Positions 51,518 through 61,149 of a stretch of 64,000 nucleotides of DNA are shown in pieces (positions within the stretch are counted from its first letter, which is position 1; each line of letters opens with the position of its first letter). The DNA lies in contig QZLH01000110.1 of NCBI GenBank assembly GCA_003833135.1, positions 94,456-158,455 on the forward strand. Reading direction: 5' to 3'. Below the pieces are notes generated by a model. The model did not search any database, was not told the DNA's origin, and saw nothing but the letters and a program-made list of their open reading frames with translations. The stretch comes from Oehlia diaphana. Lineage: Eukaryota > Glomeromycota > Glomeromycetes > Glomerales > Glomeraceae. A program made the position numbers and the translations under genes.

Positions 51518-51836
51518 TTACCAAAATTCATAATCTTGAATATCAGAAGAGAAAATTTCATTATGGTGATGGTTGTTCGCGACATAAATTTTTATCTGAT
51601 TTAATACCATTTTAAAGCTCATTAACTTGTTCAAGTTATCTATTAATATTTTCTTCAAATGCATTAATAGAATTAGAAAAGATTTGGAATTGGTGCATAG
51701 AAAAGTTATTATTTTGTTGAGAAACATTGCGTTGAGTTAGTAATGAGCGTGTTAAGAGAGTGACACATTCGTTTTCGTATTGTGGATCACTTTGCAACTA
51801 GTATTCGAGGTATTCAGTTGAAGAATTTTGCGTCAT
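51518..51836 (-). pseudogene. Family copy E, inverted, multiply broken
   Basis: On the minus strand it begins with a good ATGACGCAAAATTCTTC start and ends with normal DIQDYEFW and stop. Internal stops appear early (TAC TAG after about 12 codons) and in the coiled coil (AGA TAA), and a large deletion removes the RRIYRNH...TTEQ block. Its upstream region keeps the leader but has lost the TATAAATACTCC part of the promoter box: similarity breaks off at ATGACAAGATTCTTG (about 51951), where unrelated MITE sequence begins. Confidence 0.75.
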
Positions 51837-51967
51837 GATTACTGGTATATATATATATTTAAAGAAAAAGATAGTATAAAATTTATAGGAAGATATAAAA
51901 AAAGAAATGTATATTTTATTTTATTTATTTTTTTTCAAGAATCTTGTCATCCGATATTTTTATGAGA

Positions 51968-52160
51968 CATAGGCTATTGGTCACCGCAGTATTCCTAATG
52001 ACAGACAGTTATTGGCCCTATAAAAAATTTTTTCAGAAAAATGTTCACGTGTCTGAGTTTCTTCGGAATAAAAACTAGAAAAATGATCATTTATCGGAGT
52101 TTTTTCCAGAATTTTTTTTATAGGGTGGATGGGGATCTCTATTCCCCCATCCTTAATATT
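51968..52160. mobile_element. Interrupted AATAGTTATTGG MITE (inverted)
   Basis: CTATTGGTCACCGCAGTATT and CAGTTATTGG on the left and TGGATGGGGATCTCTATTCC on the right are the parts of the MITE seen uninterrupted at 8988-9182 and about 50005. They are separated by the 110-bp element at 52016-52125. Confidence 0.6.
52016..52125. mobile_element. CCCTATA MITE with 3-bp target duplication
   Basis: A 110-bp element from CCCTATAAAAAATTTTTTCAG to AATTTTTTTTATAGGG, palindromic at both ends. It splits AGTTATTGGATGGGG, present uninterrupted at about 50009-50022, leaving TGG on both sides. This empty site supports a 3-bp duplication, as made by Harbinger- or CACTA-type elements. Confidence 0.75.
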
Positions 52161-52667
52161 TTTAATACAAGGTCATATGATAAAAATGTATATAAAATTA
52201 TGTATACTGTATTTCTTGGATGTGATCATGTAATTATCCTGGGACCTGGGTCCTTCCAAATGTGCATTTATTTCAGTCATGTGTAGATATGATGATTTTA
52301 CATTCAGCTTATAAATACAAGAGTTTTATATACTACTGTACTCCATTAGTATGATAATTTAGTTTAAAATATAATGAAATTTTTTCTCAAATAGAAAACA
52401 ATTAAATTCAAAAAATTCTTATTGTAATTACTATAAATTGCTCCATTTGACGAAACATTAAACAGGCTTTTAATCGTAAATCTTACCAAACGATTATTCT
52501 TTAAATAAACTTCTTGCATGACCAGGTATAGGCGCAAATAGGTTGCACTTACATGAGTGTGTAACAAAACTCTCTAAATAAATTCATCTACATATATCAT
52601 ATATTGCTAGATTCTAGAAAAATCTGAGTATGTTATTAGCTGCGGATTATTGGCCGCATTATGTTAG
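52130..52667. repeat. Inverted duplicate of 49646-50045 (5' flank of copy F)
   Basis: Reverse-complement matches run through the whole segment, e.g. AAGGTCATATGATAAAA, GACCTGGGTCCTTCCAAATG, TTCTTATTGTAATTACTATA, TTCTAGAAAAATCTGAG and TTAGCTGCGGATTATT. This copy has about 60 bp extra (GCATGACCAGGTATAGGC). Confidence 0.75.
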
Positions 52668-52703
52668 CTTTTTGAAGGATATGTAGGATATGTTCAGTTT
52701 TGA

Positions 52704-52724
52704 TATAAACACTCCAATGACAAA
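52704..52724 (+). promoter_or_regulatory. Family promoter box of copy F
   Basis: TATAAACACTCCAATGACAA, about 130 bp upstream of the copy F ATG, followed by the conserved leader CATTTCTTTTTT and CCTATAAAATTTACACTA. Confidence 0.6.
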
Positions 52725-52835
52725 ATTGAAAAAAATAATATAAAATAAAATATACATTTCTTTTTTATATCTTCCTATAAAATTTACACTATCTTTTTTC
52801 TTTAAAAATATATATATATATTTATATCAGTAATC

Positions 52836-53362
52836 ATGACGCAAAATTCTTAAATTGAACCTCGAATACTCTGAATACCACGTTGCAAATGATTTTAATG
52901 ATCCACAATACGAAAACGAATGTGTCACTCTCTTTACACACCCTCCACTAACTCAACGCAATGTTTCTCAACAAAATAATTTTTCTATGCACCAATATCT
53001 ACAAATTTTCCTAATTCTATTAATGCATTTGAAGAAATATTAACAGACAACTTGAACAAGTTGATGAGCTTAAAAGGTTATTAAATCAGATAAGACGATT
53101 TATTATCGCGCAACAACCATCACTACCACAACAAACTTCTATGCCTCGTCGTATATACCGAAACCATGCCTCCAGACCTCATCCCTATTTGAATGAACGT
53201 CCTTTAGTTTCTCGTACGCCAACTATCCGTAATGCTGCACCAGCGTACCGTCATACTACCGAACAACTCTCTTCACCAGATGCTCTTCATCGTCAACAAA
53301 CTAACGTTCCTGCTGAGACAACCGATTTCTCTTCTGATATTCAGGATTATGAATTTTGGTAA
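52836..53362 (+). pseudogene. Family copy F, early stop and frameshifts
   Basis: ATG 52836 is followed by a stop at codon 6 (TCT TAA). The conserved N-terminus continues in a different frame, and single-base losses near 53010 (ATTTTCCTAATT) and 53035 (GAAGAAATATT) shift the frame within the coiled coil. From 53141 the last 73 codons read cleanly (PRRIYRNHASRPHPYLNER ... DIQDYEFW). The promoter and 3' region are well preserved, so the coding lesions are probably recent. Confidence 0.75.
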
Positions 53363-53544
53363 AACTTGTATGCAGACAGCCTATTATACAAATTATATGG
53401 CTTTATAATAAAATATTAGATTATACATTTCTCAGAATATGTATCATTTTATTTAGGTTCGAAGAAATGGAGCTTATCCCTTGATATTTCAGTCTGATAT
53501 AAATAACAATTTGACAGGAAATTGAATGTAAACAATCATTCGTA

Positions 53545-53798
53545 ATGAATGAATTTAATGCTAACTTGGATGTTTTGTTAATAGATAAATCAGATAATGA
53601 GGACTCTGATACAGAATTTTGTGAAAATGCGCTAATCAAATTCAAGAATTTATTAAAAGAGGTAACCTTTTATTTAAAACTAGAAAACAAATTTAGCAAT
53701 TAATAAATAATACACTAATAATTTAGATGAATCCAAATGGTTCAACAAATAAAATCTATCCTGATCTGAAATTTTTATTAAAATTAATCCAATATTGA
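53545..53798 (+). CDS. Small two-exon hypothetical gene (62 residues)
   Basis: Exon 1 53545-53661 (39 codons, acidic: DKSDNEDSDTEF) ends at a GTAACC donor. Exon 2 53727-53798 begins after AATAATTTAG and closes with TGA in phase, giving a 62-residue product with a helical, lysine/leucine-rich C-terminus. No family recognised. It begins about 180 bp after copy F. It could be the 5' part of a larger or dead gene; splicing is predicted by hand only. Confidence 0.3.
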
Positions 53799-54763
53799 TT
53801 GGTCACAATAGATTGATTTATCCCAGTATCGCCCCAAAGATTTCTAAGTAAAATTCCACCCTCACGAGATCAGTGATGTTTAAGGGGCGTGAAAAATATT
53901 TTTTCACCATTAAAAATTTTGTCCCCAGAATACTTATGAAAAAATGAAACGGTGGGGTGTGACACGGGGTGACATTTATGCAGGTCACGTGGGGTGAAAA
54001 ATCTTCAATAGATTGGTGCTTATCACGTGATTATCTATACGCCCATTTTGTACGTTGTATCTTCAAATTAACAATGTCAAGAAACATGGAAGAACAAAAC
54101 TAAAACACATTTTATTGGCAGTAATAATCACAAATTGCAATTTTTACATAAAACATTAAAGAGAATTTGTTAAAAAGAAATAAAAAATGCTGTTAAAGAA
54201 CAGAAATTCTCAAAAAATTTGTTAAAAACAAAATTCGTCAAAAAAAAAAAATAATAATAATAAAATAATAAGGGTTGTTACACAATATAAGTGCAAAGAT
54301 CCGGATGAATCCGAAAGGGCACATTTTGGCAATTATACACGGATTTTAATTAATAAAGATTAAATTTTTTTTTTTATATATATTATAAGATTGCATTCCA
54401 ATGCACAATCTAGTAATTTAAAAAATTACTATTTGATATAAAAAAAAAAGAGAAAATAAAAACGGATTGATTTTTCATCCAATCCGGATGAATTTCAATC
54501 CGTTTTAATTTTCTCTCTACTTTTATTTTGAGGACAATTTTTTTTTATTATATTATGTATTGATAGATACATAAGATATCAAAAAAAAAAATTCTTTTTA
54601 TTGACTTTAAATTCATGTAAATGTGTTCGAATTGTTTACGGATTGACGGATCGCAACTCTAGTGCAACCTAATTAACCTAATTGCGCCTACTGACACAGT
54701 GACACAGATTCAGAGATGGTATTATGGCATTTTTTAAACGATAACACAGTGAAATCAGGTTTG
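53799..54763. other. Intergenic DNA with a hAT-like MITE
   Basis: Apart from the element at 54297-54660 nothing was recognised. 53935-54010 is GC-richer (GTGGGGTGTGACACGGGGTG). Confidence 0.45.
54297..54660. mobile_element. hAT-like MITE flanked by AGTGCAA
   Basis: Starts AGATCCGGATGAATCCG and ends inverted CGGATTGACGGATCGCAACTCT. A central 50-bp hairpin pairs AAAACGGATTGA with TCAATCCGTTTT around TCATCCAATCCGGATGA. AGTGCAA occurs at 54290-54296 and 54661-54667 (7 of 8 bases of a possible hAT duplication). The interior is non-coding. Confidence 0.55.
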
Positions 54764-54786
54764 TTATAAATACTCCAATAACAAGA
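54764..54786 (+). promoter_or_regulatory. Family promoter box of intact copy G
   Basis: TATAAATACTCCAATAACAA, 110 bp upstream of the ATG, followed by the conserved AATAAAATAAACATTTTTT and TTTTCCTATAAAATTGACAC leader. The most complete promoter in the family cluster. Confidence 0.65.
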
Positions 54787-54873
54787 TTCTTGAAAAAATA
54801 AAATAAACATTTTTTTTTTACATTTTCCTATAAAATTGACACTAGTTTTTCTTTAAAAAACATACCAGTAATC

Positions 54874-55401
54874 ATGACACAAAATTCTTCAACTGAATAT
54901 TCTGAATACCACGATGCAAATGATTTTAATGATCCACCATACGAAAACGAATCTGTCACTCTCTTAACACACCCACCACTAACTCAACGCAATGTTTCTC
55001 AACAAAATAATAACTTTTCTATGCACCAAAATCTCCAAATCTTTTCTAATTCTATTAATGCATTTGAAGAAAATATTAATAGACAACTTGAACAAGTTAA
55101 TGAACTTAAAAGGTTATTAAATCAGATAAGACAATTTATTATCGCGCAACAACCATCACCACCACCACAACAAACTTCTATGCCTCGTCGTATATACCGA
55201 AACCATGCCCCCAGACCTCATCCTTATTTGAATGAACGTCCTTTAGTTTCTTCTCATCCAACTATTCGTTATGCTGCACCAGCGTACCGTCATACTACCG
55301 AACAACTCTCTTCACCGGATGTTCTTCATTGTCAACAAACTAACGTTCTTGCTGAGACAACCGATTTCTCTTCCGATATTCAGGATTATGAATTTTGGTA
55401 A
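54874..55401 (+). CDS. Lineage-specific coiled-coil protein ending DYEFW (family copy G, intact)
   Basis: An uninterrupted 175-residue single-exon protein of unknown function. In order: N-terminal Ser/Tyr-rich SSTEYSEYHDANDFNDPPYE; THPPLTQRNVSQQNN; an amphipathic coiled coil (about 53-90: SMHQNLQIFSNSINAFEEN, INRQLEQVNELKRLLNQ); a Gln/Pro linker; the conserved basic block PRRIYRNHAPRPHPYLNER; PTIRYAAPAYRHTTEQLS; and C-terminal AETTDFSSDIQDYEFW. No signal peptide, membrane segment or known fold is recognised. The start is supported by the conserved ATCATGAC(A/G)CAAAATTC context in copies E and F. The 3' side has the family's TAAAACTTGT, GCAGACAGCCTATTATA and an AATAAAAT polyadenylation-like signal. 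It is the best candidate for a functional member of the cluster; copy A at 7179 is the other intact one. Confidence 0.8.
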   Translation: MTQNSSTEYSEYHDANDFNDPPYENESVTLLTHPPLTQRNVSQQNNNFSMHQNLQIFSNSINAFEENINRQLEQVNELKRLLNQIRQFIIAQQPSPPPQQTSMPRRIYRNHAPRPHPYLNERPLVSSHPTIRYAAPAYRHTTEQLSSPDVLHCQQTNVLAETTDFSSDIQDYEFW

Positions 55402-56768
55402 AACTTGTCATATAACTGTATGTAGACTATGCAGACAGCCTATTATATGGCTTATAATAAAATATTAGATTATACATTTCTCAGAATTATTTCTCTATTT
55501 TTTTTTTCTTATTTCATATTTTATACTTTATCATTTCTTTTATATTTATTATTTCTTTTTATATTTATTATTTCTTTTATATTTATACTATTTATATTTT
55601 TCTGTACTTAGTACTAAATAAACTTACTCATCTTATCTCATAAATACATGACAATTTTGGTTTTTGATTTTTATTAGGAAGTGTGAAGTTTTGTTTCATG
55701 GAAAATTTTGCATATAATTGAGAAATTTCCTGATTAATGATCACATAATACTCTGCGCCCATCTTTTCTCTAAGCAGGATTTTACAAATTCATTCTTCGT
55801 CCATTTCTCTTATTATTAATAATACGGATCGGACATTCATTCGAATGAATAACAGTGGTAACATCTTACATTTTCTTTACTCCATTGACTACACCTAATC
55901 ACATTTCTACTACCCATATTACTCATATTAGGTCTATCCATATTATTTCCATTCATACTCATATTATACCTCTCCAGGGTCAGGATCGATTCACTTTTGT
56001 ATTTTACTTCACTTTGTATTCTGTACGACATATTAACTTTGGGGTCAAGAAATAGCACCTGATGAGTCAAGAACGATACATTGGCACGGGCAACAAATAT
56101 TTTTCATGTGATTACGTGAAAATTGAAAATAACTGCAAATAAAAATTAATGGTAAAAATTTTCACTCACCCTCACGTGGCGGTACCGTGACGTAAAGTTA
56201 CGTGTCTGTCGTTTTATTTATTTTTTTCTTTAACAGCTAAATTTATCAAGATAGATACACGATACACGATGCATCATCAGCTTCAAGAATATCTAGAAGA
56301 AAAAAAACGAAATCCGTGCAACAAAAGTCATTTGTTGCCCTCCAATTCCAAAATATATCGAATCGAGTTTTTCCAACAAAGGTTAAAATCAAATATGATT
56401 TAAAAAACTTTTTAATAGAAAACTTTATGATTGATTAATTTATCAGAATTCTATTAATAATTACTCCATTCCTTATTTTTTTTCCTTTTTTTTAAAAAAT
56501 ATATATATATATATATATATATACACGATATATGTACGCCATTTTATATCACTTTAGAACATATTTTCTAACATATCAAAAATTTTCAAAGTTTTCCAAA
56601 AAGGTATTCATTTTTTCAATATTGCAAAAAAAAAAAAAAAAAAATTATTAATTTATCAAGTAGTTACTGATACTTTTTAGTACCTGAAGAAACACCTGTG
56701 CAAAACTTGCCCGAAAATGGGGTAAAGTATGTATGATAGAACATTAATAATCAATAATCCAATTTTAG
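55402..56768. other. 3' flank of copy G and spacer
   Basis: Begins with the family 3' sequence, followed by T-rich tandem (TTTATATTTATTATTTCTT)n at 55505-55600. (TA)n lies at 56500-56522. An exon of the following gene may lie at about 56682-56719 (PEETPVQNLPENG, between TTTTTAG and GTAAAG). Confidence 0.4.
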
Positions 56769-57323
56769 ATGCAATCATCGAGTAATATTCCTTATGTATT
56801 TAGTGCCATTGGATCTACCGTTGCGCTTAGAGATGATAATATAGCCAAGATTGCACTTTATGCCGTGAAAAAAGTAATGGCAGTCGAGGATATGAACCAA
56901 TCAAAGCAAGCTATAGTCACGCACTTTATAGAACATGGAGGAGTAGATGTCAAAATTTTAAATACTGTATTTGTGTTTAGAAGTAATTATGACCTTGGAG
57001 AGTGCGAAAACAAACTTCCAAAATGGTATGAAAAAATTTCATTATATATAAATTTATAAGTGAATTTCATGTACCAACATTCTCATGTTTTTCTTATTAT
57101 TTATTATAGGGTTCGCCATCAAAATGGCGTCCCGGATGTATGTGAATCTGCAGTAATTCACAAAGTGACGTTATCAGGTCAATTGATGTTACAATTTTCA
57201 GTTATGCATAACTGGCAGGATATAGTGAAATTAATATACTTTATCATAAGTTCTAGTTTTAAAGTATTTTTTATTAAAAATAAGAATCATGTCTTAATTT
57301 TTATCGATCATATATTAACATAA
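56769..57323 (+). CDS. Hypothetical spliced gene, no recognised domain
   Basis: Two exons, 56769-57025 and 57110-57323, join in phase (TG|G) across a GTATGA...TTATTATAG intron for 156 residues. The first part (YVFSAIGSTVALRDDNIAK, AIVTHFIEHGGVDVKIL) looks like a mixed alpha/beta domain. The second has VPDVCESAVIHKVTLSGQ, then a hydrophobic, low-complexity tail that may be read-through past a missed splice site. An acceptor (CCAATTTTAG) stands directly before the first Met, so this Met is probably internal, with at least one upstream exon (about 56682-56719). Function unknown; it could also be a decayed gene. Confidence 0.4.
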
Positions 57324-58447
57324 TTATTGTTTATCTGTTATGACTTATGATAATTAATTGACAAAACTATTAATAAACTGTAATTGTAAAGTTTTATAAT
57401 AAAATCTCGAAAATCGTAATCGTTTTATTAGAAGATTTATTTAGTATATCTTTTGAAGTGCATGATTTGAGAATTTTCTTTTTGATATTGATACTTTATT
57501 TTTAAAGGTTAGGTATTAAACCAAATCTATTTTAACCAAAAAACTGATCTATTGTGGGTACTTATTTTTACGATTATTAGCGTAAATTATAAAGTTAATT
57601 ATACACTAATAGGAAAAAGAATCACAAACGTGATTGCTACAATTTTATTTGAATGTACAGTATATAAAGACTTACTAAATAATTTAAATCGGCATCCTGA
57701 ATTACACTTTTACCATAGTGTACGGTGAATTTTCTTCTTTTACTCATCTGTTTAACAACATGAATTTATTATTTTTAAATATAATTTCATCAAATGGTTT
57801 TGATTAATAATAGTTTTATAAGCATTAAAAATAGAGCTTCGAATCTGACCCGACAGATCGGTGACCCCACGGGTAGAACCGTGACCCGTATTACTAACCA
57901 TACTACACCCACCCCAGTGTAAAGGGTAGTCCTGTGGTCATGGTAAACTACGGATACTAAAACGGTTCCGAAATAGTGTGCGATCGGAAATCACCACCCA
58001 TACCGCTACCTTCTATAATCACCATTGTAAAGCTGATCTATTTTTTGTTCTTTTGGATTTTGGTAACATATCTTTTTTTGTATTATGATTTAATGATATT
58101 ATTAATTTTTCCGAAGTTGTTATATTCAATTATATAACCAGTATCGAATGTGATTTAATATAAAAAGTATCCCATTGATTATGATGATTATATATAATAA
58201 TAAACAACAGGATAAAATAATCTGCAGGGGAGAAAAAAATGCACAGCTCTAATAGCACATCCATTATTTTTATTTCACCTTTCTTTGCTACATGTCCATG
58301 ATTCATTTTTTCTTTAAATAAAAAGTTCCATAATGACTCAATGCAAATAGGGAGCTTGTGGAGGTTATACAACTAAAATTTATAGAGAAAGAAATTAATG
58401 AACAAAGTAGATACCCTGTATAATATGGAAGAAATAATTGTACTTAC
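57324..58447. other. Intergenic DNA with a GC-rich patch
   Basis: 57838-58015 is much richer in G and C than its surroundings (GACCCGACAGATCGGTGACC, ACCACCCATACCGCTACC). It is not coding in any frame and not recognisable as tRNA or 5S RNA. The rest is AT-rich; a minus-strand frame at 58130-58372 has an acceptor near its start but no known domain. Confidence 0.35.
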
Positions 58448-58560
58448 CCTTTTAAAAATAATATCGTTGTTCCATCCAGTAGTATATTCATCGTAATTTT
58501 TCCCACAAATATTACATCCATATTGTTCACAATTTATGATCTTGATTTCTCGAGATTTGG
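58448..58560 (-). pseudogene. Cysteine-rich exon-like remnant
   Basis: On the minus strand an open stretch encodes NCEQYGCNICGKNYDEY (C-x4-C-x2-C) and TTGWNNDIIFK, ending at a GTAAGT donor. It resembles a small zinc-binding segment, but no matching upstream exon was found. Further remnants in the same orientation (58130-58372, 58800-59098) suggest a decayed multi-exon gene; no family can be named. Confidence 0.25.
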
Positions 58561-59114
58561 TTCAAATTATCCATTATAGATAATGATGAATTCCACTTTC
58601 AACAGCTTTCGATAGGCTGGTTTGAATCTTTAACTCTCATAGAGAACATTAACCAATAAAACTGCTGATAAATTCTTTTGAATTTCATTGTTAAGTGACA
58701 ATATAGTTCGGAGAATTTAATACTCCAGTTTGCTGCAATATAAATCCGACTAGCTGACTTAAATAATGTAAATTATTATGACGGTTCTCTAAAATATCTC
58801 AAAATCATCCATTCATCCAGTCGAACTATTAAAATAGGTACGTTAAACAAGTGAGTGAGAAATGAAACTTTAATGTTTTTCAACTCATTTAACGTTGAAC
58901 TGAACCAATACTTACGTACAGTAAGTATGTTGAAATAATTAGGAGTAGTAAATGTAAAAAATTTTTACATCGGGATGACTGAAAAAAATAGATTGGAATA
59001 AAAGATTGTTCATCGGACTTTGTGGAAGCACTTTTGTAAGGCTCAGCATTAAACAATAAATAATCTATGTTCTTAATATTAATCACGTCTTCCTTCATCT
59101 CAGAAGAAATCCTT

Positions 59115-59550
59115 GATGAGCCTCTGTATAATCTAATTATTATGCGCTCTTTTTTAACTTATTAATAATATATCCGGGCTTTGGGTATATCCATACCCTT
59201 CAAAGCTAGAAGAGAGTAATTCTGTGTAAAATTTTCTTTAATATACTGACTATAGGGAGAAATATAATTCCAAATTGAAGCTGATTCCCAGAATAAGGTG
59301 CAAAAACGTTACTCTTTTGTAAAGATGAGCCTCTGTATAATCTAATTATTCCGCGCTCTTCCCTCTCCTTTTTTAACTTATTATTAAGAATATATCCTAG
59401 GCTTTAGGGGTATATCTATACTCTTCAAAGCGTGGAAGAGAGTAATTCCGTGTAAAATTGTTCTTTAATATGTGACCATAGAGAGAAATATAATTCTGAA
59501 TTGAAGCTGATTCCCAGAATAAGGTGCAAAAACGTTACTCTTCTGTAAGG
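59115..59550 (+). repeat. Tandem duplication, two units of about 210-227 bp
   Basis: Unit 1 (59115-59323) and unit 2 (59324-59550) both run from GATGAGCCTCTGTATAATCT to AAGGTGCAAAAACGTTACTC, with substitutions and a small insertion in unit 2 (CCCTCTCC). Non-coding. Confidence 0.85.
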
Positions 59551-59693
59551 ATGTAAGGATGGACATCTTAGAGATACTTGTATAATAAATATCATTGATG
59601 TGGCTAAATCTTACCTCATAAAAGCTATAACGTAAAATTTTGAGTATTGTTGTTTGAATTATTTAATTTGAAACATTTTAAAGTTAGGGATTG

Positions 59694-59890
59694 AGTCTAA
59701 AAGTGGATATCTTGGCTATTAAGGACAAGAACTTCATGAAGTACTTGTGAACCATCAGGATATTCTTCAAGAATTTTACATAAACAAGTAATATAAGGTT
59801 CATAACGATATCATAATCAGTTGTTGAACATGATTTGAGAAGGTTGTTGTATCCCGCGGTAAATTGCAAATTGCTGCATAAAAGACATTT
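59694..59890 (-). pseudogene. Decayed coding fragment with a frameshift
   Basis: On the minus strand GYNNLLKSCSTTDYD in one frame is continued by YRYEPYITCLCKILEEYP and DGSQVLHEVLVLNSQDIHF in another. A 2-nt insertion around GATTATGATATCG explains the break. It looks like an alpha-helical repeat protein; no family recognised. Confidence 0.3.
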
Positions 59891-60444
59891 TAATTTGATA
59901 AATTTTTTTTAAAAAATTGAATCTAATGTTTGATATAAATACAATAAAAATAAATTCATGGTAAACGTGAGAACTTAACAAAAAAAAATGTAAAAAAAAA
60001 AATTATTATTTACCTATCTCTTTAAGAATCGCGTAAATATTTATGAAATTTTGAAAAAAAAACCATTTTCCATTAATTATATTTATAAATACAAGAATAA
60101 TTACTTATTCTTCAATGTCTATAAACTATAAAAATGATCATTTATCAGAATTTTTCTCAGAAAATCTTTTATAAGGTAAAAATTATCATGTTCTCTTGTG
60201 TAAAGATTAAATAGATTAAATAATTCATCAGATCTGGCTCTTGTTCAATTCATAATAATTACAGTTCATATGTTGTTTAAAGAATCTTTTTAACACTTTT
60301 TCCTTTGCACGAACATCCTTTTCTCAGCATAATTCCATAATAAATTCCTATATATTTTCACAATAAATTTATTAAATAAAAATTTTAAAATATGAAAAAT
60401 AAAAGTAAAAAAAATCAATATAAAAGCCACGTTAAAAAGAAATA

Positions 60445-60625
60445 TAATTTACCAATTTTTCATTTTCAAGAGAATACGTAAGAAATATAGTTTTAGATCT
60501 TACAAAAAGTTCATTGATAATATCGTTAATGTTTGAAGATGACTCAAGGTATTTGTTGACGATATTTAAAAATGTGATGGGTAAAGAATCTTCAAAAGGT
60601 TTTCCCAACCAGTTTTGAACTATGT
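60445..60625 (-). pseudogene. Coding fragment of unknown family
   Basis: A minus-strand open stretch beginning NKSYIVQNWLGKPFED and continuing SLPITFLNIVNKYLESSSN and DIINELFVRSKTIFL, with an in-frame stop just upstream and a GTAAAT donor after ENEKL. It could belong to the same dead gene as 59694-59890, given the similar helical character and orientation. Confidence 0.3.
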
Positions 60626-61149
60626 ATGACTTGTTTTATAATAACCACCACGTGAAAAATAAAGACGACTAGTCTTTTTTCAAATAAATAGTATTACGTT
60701 AACAAGAGCATTTTGTTTTAACCTTACTTTTTCGTCTCTATTCTCGTAACGTTTAGAGTAAGATTATCAGTCGTTTACGCAATTGAATACAATCCTAAAT
60801 AAATTACCTTATTTGACTAATTTGATCGTATCTCATTAAAATTCACGTGAATAATTTGAATTTTAGAGAGAAACTAAACTAAATTCAGGAAGTTACATCA
60901 ACAAAAATGGAGAAATGTAATACTTTTTATAACTAAAAAAATATGTTCCGATGCAGAATTTATGTACGAAATTAATTAAAAAAAGACCGAAAATAATTAT
61001 TTTTTTTTTTTTCAAACTTTGATTCGTTTCATTTTTTTCACACTTTTTTTTAAAAAAAAAAAAATAATTATTTTTTAGATAATTTAATAATAATTTTTTT
61101 TTTGACTTTTTGTAAAGGATAAAAAATTTTATATACAAATTTATAAACA
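60626..61149. other. Upstream region of the coactosin gene
   Basis: Homopolymer palindromes (60998-61012, 61045-61070) precede the coactosin start; otherwise nothing recognised. Confidence 0.4.
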
